Shown here piece by piece: positions 45,484 to 54,338 of a stretch of 64,000 bases of DNA. The notes beneath the pieces are model-generated. The model worked only from the letters and a program-made list of their open reading frames with translations. It made no database searches and was not told the DNA's origin. This DNA comes from Poa pratensis (lineage: Eukaryota > Streptophyta > Magnoliopsida > Poales > Poaceae): contig CAMZMU010000111.1 in NCBI GenBank assembly GCA_947311845.1, forward strand, positions 17,289,282 through 17,353,281, in the 5' to 3' direction. Each line of letters starts with the position of its first letter. The stretch's first letter is position 1. A program made the translations under genes and the position numbers.

Positions 45484-46115
45484 TTCTTAGGATTGAGCTT
45501 GATATGGAAGCGTTTGAGGTTTGCGAACGTCTCCCTCAAATCGTCGAGTAGTGTGTGTTCTTCCCTTGTGGTAATGACAATGTCATCCACGTAGACCTGG
45601 ACGTTGCGTCCGATTTGCTTTTTGAGGCAGTCCTGCATCATGCGCTGGTATGTTGCACCCGCGTTTTTGAGCCCAAAGGGCATAGTTGTGTAGCAGTAGA
45701 CCCCGAGTGGGGTTATGAACGCCGTTTTTTCTTCGTCTTCTTGCTTCATCCTTATCTGGTGATAACCTGAGTAAGCATCCAGAAAGGAGAGTCGTGCGCA
45801 TCCGGCGGTGGAGTCGACGATCTGGTCGATTCGGGGTAGCGGGAAGTGATCCTTTGGACAGCACTTGTTCAGCGCTGTGAAGTCCACGCACATCCGAAGG
45901 ATGTCTGTATGCTTCTTCTCTACGAGTACGGGGTTGGCCACCCATTGTGATTTCTTGATTTCCCTAATGAATCCTGCTGCGAGTAACCGGTCGACTTCAG
46001 ATTCGACTGCGGTTCGCTTTGGGCCGGAGATTCGACGCATCGTTTGCTTGACTGGCTTTGCATCTGGAAACAATTGGAGAGAGTGCTCGGCGAATTCCCT
46101 GGGAATACCTGGCAT
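45450..46115 (-). CDS. Tat reverse transcriptase, front half
   Basis: 221 residues: EVDRLLAAGFIREIKKSQW, NPVLVEKK, RMCVDFTALNKCCPKDHFPL, SFLDAYSGYHQI, MPFGLKNAGATYQRMM and the catalytic box VQVYVDDIVI. Ends where the frame changes into the next ORF, just after the palm domain. Copies the RNA of the element. Confidence 0.9.
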   Translation of the reverse strand: MPGIPREFAEHSLQLFPDAKPVKQTMRRISGPKRTAVESEVDRLLAAGFIREIKKSQWVANPVLVEKKHTDILRMCVDFTALNKCCPKDHFPLPRIDQIVDSTAGCARLSFLDAYSGYHQIRMKQEDEEKTAFITPLGVYCYTTMPFGLKNAGATYQRMMQDCLKKQIGRNVQVYVDDIVITTREEHTLLDDLRETFANLKRFHIKLNPKKCTFGVPAGQL

Positions 46116-46179
46116 GTCGGCTGGACACCACGCAAATATTTCCCAGTTCTCACGGAGGAATTCGACGAGCGCGCCTTCC

Positions 46180-46860
46180 TATGCGATAGGCAGGCTCGAA
46201 GATATGTTGACTGTCTTGGACGGATCGGTCGGGTGCACCTGATGCGACCTTGTGTCATTTGTAGCATTGAAGGATCTGTCGACTGCCAACTTCTTATGCT
46301 CCGGAAGGAGTGTGCGGTCGTTGGAAATCGCCAGTCGGCGAGTGATTCTTCCACCCCGAACATCTCGGAGATTTTGCTGAACTCGCGGTCGCAAGCATCG
46401 GACCTTTGAAAGTTTCCACGGACAGTGATGACTCCCTTTGGTCCTGGCATCTTCAGCGTGAGGTACGCGTAGTGTGGCACCGCCATGAATCGAGCAAACG
46501 TCGGGCGACCAAGAATAGCATGGTATTGTGATTTCCAGTCGACGACCTCGAACTCAATCGACTCTGTCCTGAAGTGGCTTTTGTCCCCGAACGTAACGTC
46601 GAGTTGTATGGTGCCTTCTGGGCTAATTGCTTTGCCAGGAACAATACCGTGGAAGGTATTTGAAGATTTTGGGAGGTTTTCGACTGACCTGTTCATTTTG
46701 CGGAGCGTGTCCGCGAAGATGATGTTTATGCCGCTGCCTCCATCCATGAAGACCTTGGTCATGGCGTAGCCTCCTATTTGCGCGTCGAGTACCAGAGCCG
46801 CGTGCCCTGGTCGAACTACAGCTGGGGGATGATCCTCTCGACTGAAGCTTATGATGGTTT
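46180..46860 (-). CDS. Tat aspartic protease region
   Basis: Part of an ORF at 45920-46762 and its upstream continuation. The active-site box is FMDGGSGINIIF (D-G-G-S variant) near 46740, followed by VTFGDKSHFRTESIEFEVVDW and the family end HAILGRPTFARFMAVPHYAYL. It cuts the Gag-Pol chain. After SEMFGVEE the text turns non-native, so a frame shift precedes the polymerase. Confidence 0.75.
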
Positions 46861-46869
46861 CCGATCCCT

Positions 46870-49266
46870 TCAGAAATTCGGCATGGCAGGAGGTGCCATG
46901 ACAGCCATGTTCACCTGTCGAGTGATTAGCTTTTGCTGCCTGTTGGAGGGGCGACCCTTTTGTATCATGTACATCTGCCCGTGGGGCTGTGGATATTGAT
47001 CATCTTCCGCCCGTAGTACGGGTTGTATGGCACCTGCGAGGTTTGCGCCTGGAGCAGGCTGTGGTGGTGGTTGCGGTGGCGGCTGTGGCGCCATGAGAGC
47101 GGGCACAGCGTTCGGCTGTGGTGCGGGTGCAGGCGTGGGCTGAGCAGGTGCTGGGCCGTACCTTTTGAGTCGTATCATGTAGTCAGTCGCCATTTGGTCG
47201 AATTCCCTGCAGTTCCTTAGGGTGTGATTGGAGCGTAGTTTTCCGTCGTCCCCCTTGAAGAGGTGGAATCTGCACCAGTCGTCCATCTTTTCCTCGAATG
47301 ACCGCTCGGGTTTTGCGTCGCTGCGTTTGCGCCATTCTTGCCTTTTGTAGCTGTCGCTCCGCTGCTCGCGATCTCGACTGTCCCGTCGATCATCCGAGCG
47401 TCGATTGCTTCTATCTTGGTCCTCCCGGGTTGTGTGTATCCAGCCGCCATGAACTCGGGTCTGTTATCGTCGTAAGGACGTTTGGAACGTTTGCGCCTGC
47501 GATCTTCTCTGTATGAATCTCTGCGGCCTCGACTGCCGCTTTCGTAGTTGTCGCGTGGTGGGGAAGCACGGGATCTGCGTACAGAATCCTCTCCATCTGC
47601 CCACTCAGTCGCAACTTTGATGAGGTCAGCCAGGGAGGTTGGCTTTTCACGACCAGTGCCTCTTTGAAGTCCTTCCTGGCGAGACCTTGTATGAAGGCAT
47701 CCATGGCCCTGTCTTCTGACACTTTGCCAACCGAATTGCGTATTTCGGTCCACCGCCGTATGTATGATCTCAACGACTCGTCTGATCGTTGAGTGCATGC
47801 CCTTAATTCTTCGAATGTCTTCGGGCGCTCACATAGAGGCTCGAAGTTTTTGATGAAGTCTCTGCGGAAATCGTCCCACGAGTCGTATGATGATGGAGGG
47901 AGCCTTGAGCCAGTCGCGGGCAGTTCCTTCGAGCATGAGTCGTATGTACTGCATCGCCGTGGTGTTCGTGCCACGCTGGCATGCCACGGCGAGTCTGTAA
48001 TCTTCTAGCCACCCGGAAGGTTCTTGGCGACCGTTGTACTTGGGTTGTTCGCCTGTCAACTTGAACCTTTGGGCATCCGCGTCTCACGGATGCGTCGGTG
48101 AAGCACAATGCTCCGCATGGCTCTGGTTCGCGATCAGAGTATGAATCGCTGCTATAGGATCTTCGAGATCTGCTTCTGCTGGACCTGTGCCGGCGCGTGC
48201 TTCTCCTTCCTTCATCCGAGTGGTGGCTGCGACCACTGCGATGATGTGCTGCGTGTCGTGAGTCGACTATGTCGCGATCGCGATTCCTTGCTGGAGTTTT
48301 GTCTTCTGGCTGTATAGCCTGTGCCGCTAGAGCTAGCGATTTGAGTTGTTGGCGATGCAGGGCTGCGTTAGGGTCATTCGCCGGAGGTTGCATTGCCTTG
48401 AGGTAAGCACCTACGGAGAATAATGCACCCGCAGCAGTTTTGGGCACTGGGATTCCGTTAGCGTCCTCTGTCATGAACGACAGGTTACGGGTGATTGCTA
48501 CCCTTTCATGTTCTGGAAGGCTTGCCAACCGCGACCTAGGTCGTGGGGTTGGTTGCATTGTGGACCCGAGGGATTGCTCCCTTCTTCGGGCACTCGAGAG
48601 GCTGGCTTGCCTTTTGCGCTCTCGAGCGTCGCTCGGTAGTTTTGCAGTCGAATTGACTCCTGCCAGTTGAAGTACTGGAAGGTCAACATCTCCTCTGGGG
48701 TGGAATTTGGTGGCATCATTGTGCACTCCTTTATGACTTTATCTGCTTTTGCTGCCATCTCCTCCGTGATTGTCAAGGTTGTGACCCCATCCGGCATGGT
48801 TACCGTGCATGGGAATTGTGCAGGCCTGCGAGCGGCTGCGTCTGCGGATGATTCTGCGGAGAAGGCCACGTAGACCTGATGGGGCGTGACCCGTGGACAG
48901 GTGTATGTGCTGTCGATTCCAGTCATGGACTCGACGTCGCCGTCGAGGCTCATGTCAGAGCCAGTGTTCATCGAGTAGATCTTCGAGGCGAATCTCGTTG
49001 TCGATGTGCTCATCGCCTATGCTCATCTCGGTGTTGGCGAAGCCATTATGGATTTCTGAGTCGAGGTTGGTGTTGGTGAAGATCTCCGAGTCGACGTTGC
49101 TGTCGTTATGAATCGCGGGCTCGTAGAAGTCATCGAGGGAGATCCCGCAGTCGAAACTCTCGTCGAGTGGTAGGTTGAAGTCGACGTTGCTTGTGCGGTA
49201 TGCTGATTCTGCCTCCTCGCCTTGGAGTTCCGTCATCATGAACCTGTCGATCTCGCCGGTCGACAT
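46870..49266 (-). pseudogene. Tat Gag, split over several frames
   Basis: An acidic N-terminal region (49266 on, SFDCGISLDDFYEP), a middle part (48498-49013, PQYFNW-type and basic segments), an RS-rich stretch (RRHRSSRSRSRRSYSSDS), the capsid domain (WDDFRRDFIKNFEPLCERPK, SLRSYIRRWTEIRNS, RAMDAFIQGL), a basic tail, then a proline-rich linker with the fragment CRFHLFKGDDGKLRSNHTLR. At least three frame shifts interrupt it, although the LTRs are almost identical. Confidence 0.75.
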
Positions 49267-49535
49267 GGTTGTTGCGGGCGAGCAGGCTTCAGGAATCGAC
49301 GACGGGGCGAGCGCAGTCGACGGAGCCTCGAGTGCGCCAGCGCCAGTTGTTGCGGATCTGTCGAGTCCTGCGTGCCAAGATTGTTTACGAAAAAATTGAA
49401 TGCTCCAACAGTCAAACTCAAACCTGATTCAAGGCCGGAAAACGCCTCCTGAAGCTCGGCGAGTGCGGATTGAAATTCATTGGAAGAGCAGATGCGCTTT
49501 TTGCAGGTGAAGCGGGCAGGCTGCCGCTTTTCGAG

Positions 49536-49705
49536 TGGATCGGCGAGTCGCCGTGTGTCGCCTGGATCGGCGAGTTGCTGTTTGCTGACATGGCCGGCGA
49601 GTTGCCGTTTGCAGATGAGATCGGCGAGTTGCCGTTTGCTGGATCGGCGATTGCCGTTTGCTGGTGTGATCGGCGATTTGCCGTTTGCTGTTGGGACCGG
49701 CGAAA
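49536..49705 (-). repeat. Tandem repeats in the Tat leader
   Basis: About six units of 23-28 bp built on GATCGGCGAGTTGCCGTTTG, between the primer site and gag. On the minus strand they would read ANGNSPI-like repeats if translated. Confidence 0.8.
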
Positions 49706-49727
49706 CTTCGAGTCCAGCGCTATTCTT

Positions 49728-49744
49728 TCCCACAGACGGCGCCA
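49728..49744 (-). other. Primer binding site of the Tat element
   Basis: The minus strand reads TGGCGCCGTCTGTGGGA, two bases inside the 5' LTR. Begins with the TGGCGCC shared by many Ty3 elements; the exact tRNA was not identified. Confidence 0.75.
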
Positions 49745-49746
49745 CT

Positions 49747-50235
49747 TGACGAGGGGTAGACTCATCAAGACCCATGGTTAAGGTCCCTAGGTTATGAATA
49801 TGGGGGAGAGAACGTGGTAGAGCTGGAAGTATCGTCGGCTGACAAGCAGGGCAAAGATTTTACCCAGGTTCAGGGCCCTCGTGTGGAGGTAACACCCCTA
49901 CGTCCTGCCTGTCTGTTATTGCTTTGTGAATATGATGGTTACAAGGATCCCGGCGAGATGTCGATCTCGCTAGGGTTTGTGGCTCTGGTGGTTCGTTGTC
50001 TGGTTCGATGGCCCTCCCAGTCCTTAAATAATAGGCTGGGTCTCGGGTGTTCGTAACCGACTCGATTTACAAGTAAGGAAACTCTAAACCGACTATTGCT
50101 TCGCCAAACTTGGAGGATACTCCATCTTCGTGGGCCTCCCTTCATGGGCTTCATGTAGGCTCTGATAGTTGGGCCTAGTCGATACGTGCACCAGGTACCC
50201 TCATGGTAGGGTACCCGATAGGCATACCCATGTCA
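49747..50235 (-). repeat. 5' LTR of the Tat element
   Basis: 489 bp, one base longer than its partner (small indel near 49977). Ends at 50235 next to the right ACAGG. Confidence 0.94.
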
Positions 50236-50392
50236 ACAGGAGAGGCCTACCTCCTGATCCATCCCCTCGCCGGCCAGCAGGCCCGCCGGAAAGGAAGACG
50301 GAGAGGGGCGGCAGAAGAGAAAGACGGCAGACTCTCAAAACGAGGAGCGGAGAGCTAGAGAGGAAAAGTCCTGGTCCTATCATAGTTCAGTT

Positions 50393-52327
50393 AGAGTTTA
50401 AGAACCGTGACAATATGAGGAACAACATGTGCAAAAATTGCTGTTGTAAAAAGAGATTGATAAAAATTTGTTCGTGTTCTTGTCATTGCGACCTGATAGC
50501 ATTTGTGGGACGTCGCACTGACTGGCAGTAGATTTCTTCTGTAAACCGTGGATACGATTCAGACCTGATAGCAATTGTAGGGCTGCTGCTCACAGTAGAA
50601 ACAATTACAGTAGATGCTTTCATTTCAAAATCATGGTGGTGGAAAAAATGCCACGGGAGACGCAAGAGATGTACAATATAGCAGGTAAGTGTTTTGTGGG
50701 AAGCATAAAAATTGTGTTAGTGCATTTCTTCTGGTTGGAATCAATTGTACCATTGGTGTTTTTACAATGCTGAACTTGTTGATCGGCAGATGGTCTGGAC
50801 AATGTGGCTGATGTTTACTTCACTAGCGGTGGGGAAGGACCATCTTCTGGCAGTCGTGGTAAGAATTGCTGTCTGAATGAATGGCAATTTATGATTCAGC
50901 AATTTGTAGTAGTCTGACAGATGTTTTGCGCATCTGGCACAGCCATGGTTGTGTATGTTGCACCGAGAACAGATATGGTCGCAGCTGAGGTAAATGCATC
51001 GGCAATGGATGTATACTGGAGAAACCGATGGGCTGCAAGCTGATGTGAATGACAATGAGGGTGGAGAAACTGGTATGCAGAGTGTCGTTAACAAGTGATT
51101 GTTTTTCTAACAGTAATTTGTTTTTCTAAAATACATATGAATGGAGTGTTGATTTTGCTTTGCGTTTATTTAAGCAGGTGTGCATGGAGCAGAAGTTGTT
51201 GCATCCGGCATGTAGCTCCACTGGACACAGCTGTGCTGAATGATCAAGGAATCAAAGGGAGTAGGTCGAGGTGAGGATCTTTGAGCGGAGGGGCTTGGGA
51301 AGAAGATGCAGACGACGACATGTCAGTGGAGGCTGTGGACGAAGATGGGGATTGGATCTGTGCGTGCTCCAAGGTCGGGTGCGAAGGTTGAAGATGAGTT
51401 GGGGATATATCTAGGTCTCCAGTTTAACGTGGGCGGTGGGTAGATACTTTGTTAACGGACCAGGAACTTACAAAACACGCCTGTTCCTTTCTCTTTCATC
51501 TGTGCCGGTAGGAACAGAACAATAAATGGCTGGGTACCAGTGGGCCACTTGCCTGGTTCTTACTACGGTGAAATTTATCTGAAGGGAACGTGGGAACATA
51601 TCCCTATGCAAAACGTAGGACCAAGATTTCGTGTGCATCTAAGCTCGGGCACCAAATTGAATTTCCGATATATTATCTATTTTTTTATGAAGTAACAGAG
51701 TATGCCCGTTTATGTAAAATTGACAAGGCTAGATATCAGAAAAGGAAAAGGAGCTTTGTCTACAAATGTGTCTTTCGCAAGATGGCTAAATTGCTTAAGG
51801 CATGATTCTATATAGAACCAACTATGTTTTGTGGCTATTTATTTTTACAATGGTGGTGTTACTACTGTCTTTATGATGCTAGACATCCAAATAGATGATT
51901 AGCGTTGCCACCTTAGTGAGTGGAGATCTTGCTATTTTCACCGTAAGAGGTTTTAATTGTAGTCACTCTTTTGCCCGCAGTATATTATGGAGAGATGTTT
52001 TGGAGACCGAAAAAAGAACATAGGCAATTGTGAGAAGCAGTTTGTAATATCATGTGAAAGTTATGCGCATAATTAGTTTTGAGCTAACAGAGACCCACAA
52101 AATTGGTTAGTTCATGTACGCTCTCTATGCAGGAAACGTTTAGAAATGTAAATGGATTTCTGGCTTCCTTCAGTTCATAAGAGATGAGGTGGCCCCGAAG
52201 CAAAATGCCTGAATGAATTGCAGAAACTTGAGGGGTGTTACACTACGACTGTAAGGATTAGCATTGTTGCTTCAACACTACTAGTATACTTGCGTCAGTC
52301 ATGTTTTTGATGCCATTGGATGAACTA
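50393..52327. other. Non-coding region right of the LINE/Tat block
   Basis: No recognised gene. ACCTGATAGCAWTTGT units occur at 50491 and 50573 and, left of the LINE, at 35711, so the pre-insertion locus held a small decayed repeat. 51.2-51.5 kb is GC-richer but without domain similarity. Confidence 0.45.
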
Positions 52328-52880
52328 TTATGCATTTGTTCTGTTGTTATAAAGCCCTGAGTGAACTGGCAACTTTCCTTCAGGACCTTGCTTTGCATTT
52401 TCCCAGTTCTGATTTGGCTGCTCTGAATTTTGTTCCATATGTTCATGGCCGTGCCATGCACTTGCTTCACTCTGATAATCATACTCCATAGGTGCATTTT
52501 CTACTTGCTCATGCTGTTTTTCGCCTTCAAGTTGCTCATCAGGATATAAATCTTCATGAATCCTGGCATATATGTCAATTACACCCGCATCAGAGGCATA
52601 TCTAGCCATTGACAACACAGATTGCTTGTCTTCCAGAATAATAAGTGCAGTTTTATCAGGCCCATCTCGCATCTTCCAAGCAAGTGTAGTTTTCTCCATT
52701 GCTTTTTCTGAAACCGCAACATGATCTGCAAAAATGTTTCTTCAGCTCTGGCATTGACAACTTTGAATAAGGCACAGTCGACATGCCATGCTTTCCGCCA
52801 GACCAAATCCACTCATTTCCCTCCCAATTAAATGTTCCACGATAATGGAATCGCACGGACAAATAATCAGGATGATCCAT
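52328..52880 (-). pseudogene. MuDR-like (Mutator) transposase, N-terminal fragment
   Basis: The minus strand from ATG 52862 reads MDHPDYLSVRFHYRGTFNW, WIWSGGKHGMSTVPYSKL and SMPELKKHF, then a one-base excess in a T run shifts the frame; it resumes as EKTTLAWKMRDGPDKT and ALIILEDKQSVLSMARYA, followed by an acidic linker. This is the N-terminal domain pattern of grass MuDR transposases; the DDE core and zinc knuckle are missing. A splice acceptor (TTTTCGTAG) lies just before the start, so the original gene had an intron in its leader. I could not find terminal repeats. Confidence 0.5.
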
Positions 52881-53516
52881 TGCAAAAGCCTACGAAAATT
52901 CAAATAAAATACCAGAATTTAGGCACAAATTCATAACCAAATTGACTGAATTTGTAAAGAACACTGCTTTTTTCAGTCCAACCCGAACAGGGACACCCAA
53001 TCTTGAAAAATCATCCCATAATCCACACGACCTCACTCCAGCATGGAATTATACTCATCACAATACCCCGCCTTATCTCTAATCAAACAGATACGTCCCC
53101 AAATCGACCACCCACGTGATCGCACTAAACCCTACCTGAACCCGACTCGAACACTACGGAAAACAGGGAAAACTTTGTTTCCTTGGGTAAAAACGAGAGC
53201 TAACCTTGTGGGAACGGTGCACTGCCCTTGAATCTTCAGTTTGTGCTGCCGATCATCCGCCCTAAGCCGCTGGTCGCCGTTGTCGCGAGAGAGGAGCAGC
53301 GCAACGGCGAGGCCGAAAAGGAGCGCTGAAGTCTGAACCAACCGGTTCGACCAGACCAGGTTTCTTTGGGATGGGGGCCGTTTGGACCAACCGGTGTCTA
53401 TCTTTGTCACCTGGTCCAGCCTGTGTGTCCAGGTCAGCAAAACCAGTCCTCAAAATTGCTCTCAGCGTCCTCATGGGGTCAATTACCTGGTATTGCTTAG
53501 TTAGGGGGATTAAGTA
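52881..53516. other. Probable leader of the Mutator fragment and intergenic DNA
   Basis: GC-rich around 53.2-53.4 kb with ACCAACCGGTT repeated; no protein. Ends at the Stowaway. Confidence 0.4.
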
Positions 53517-53767
53517 CTCCCTCTGTCCCAAATTACCTTGCGTTTTAGGATTAGTCAAAGTCAAACTTTGTAAACTTTGGCTAAGTATGTAGGAAAAAAT
53601 ATCAACATTTATAAAATGAAATGTATACAATATGAAAATATATTTGATTCTAATAGTATTTATTTTATATTATATATATTTATATTTTTTCCTAAATGCT
53701 TAGTCAAAGTTTACAAAGTTTGACAATGACTAATCCTAAAACGCAGGGTAATTTGAAACAGAGAGAG
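53517..53767. mobile_element. Stowaway MITE, 251 bp
   Basis: Begins CTCCCTCTGTCCCAAATTA and ends with GAAACAGAGAGAG between TA dinucleotides (53515-53516, 53768-53769). The arms pair over a long distance (TAGGATTAGTCAAAG / TGACTAATCCTA). Confidence 0.93.
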
Positions 53768-53828
53768 TATACCGATTTATAGTTGGAGGGGGCTATGTCT
53801 GAAACCTGAAAGATGTGGGGGTTATATG

Positions 53829-54202
53829 AGTATGGTGTTTTGTAGCCCAGGATACATGTAGCCCTTTAATTTGAACATTAGAAATACAAATTTTAAAGTT
53901 TCAAAAAAATCTGAAAAAATATGAGCATGTAGCAATGAATATATCCAACAAGTGTGCAAAATCTTAATATCGTAGGCTACAAAATAGATCCACTGTGTGA
54001 ACATTACCCCTTCAAATATTGTCAGATTTTATCTTTTTTAGCGCAAAATACAAAACAATTTGAATCAAAACTTTGCACAGTTATAGTCTATGGTATTGGC
54101 TACATACAGATTATTTTTAGAATTTTTTGAAACTTTAAAATATTGTTTTCGAATTTTTAAAATATAGGACCACATGTAGCGCGAGCTACAAATACCTTTT
54201 TC
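53829..54202. mobile_element. MITE with long inverted arms, probably Mutator type, 374 bp
   Basis: Left arm GGTGTTTTGTAGC..ACATGTAGCCCT (from 53834) pairs with the inverted right arm GGTATTTGTAGC..ACATGTGGTCCT (to 54196), and similarity continues inwards through TTTTAAAGTTTCAAAAAA. Flanks GGGTTATATG (53819-53828 and 54203-54212) give a 10-bp duplication, close to the 9-11 bp of Mutator elements. Confidence 0.75.
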
Positions 54203-54338
54203 GGGTTATATGGATTTCTTTCATTGGGCGCACACAAGAAATGAAGAGTTAAAAAACAGAGATTGGCATCGCTGCAGACAAGCGAGAGCAAGTGCGAACA
54301 CAAAAGGGCAGGCGAGCTCGAGAGGAGCGGCCAGCCCG

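Larger units (their letters stand above)
36970..50235 (-). mobile_element. Complete Tat-type Ty3 retrotransposon, 13.3 kb
   Basis: LTRs 36970-37457 and 49747-50235 are nearly identical (one small indel seen) and flanked by ACAGG (36965-36969 and 50236-50240). Minus-strand order: gag, protease, reverse transcriptase, a weak RNase H, a second RNase H, integrase. The second RNase H and the large non-pol region before the 3' LTR mark the Tat lineage. That region holds a spliced gene on the opposite strand (38739-42459). LTR identity means a very recent insertion, into a LINE. Confidence 0.94.
35929..50377 (-). mobile_element. LINE 3' end, interrupted by the Tat element
   Basis: A T-run at 35927-35941 (poly(A) on the minus strand) and a perfect 15-bp duplication TATCATAGTTCAGTT on both sides (35914-35928 and 50378-50392) define a LINE insertion of about 1.2 kb once the Tat element is removed. 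The long minus-strand ORF in 36009-36998 is the non-protein-like 3' region usual in grass LINEs. Near the 3' end GCCCC-CGAA-GGGGC (35952-35965) can form a hairpin. Confidence 0.87.
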
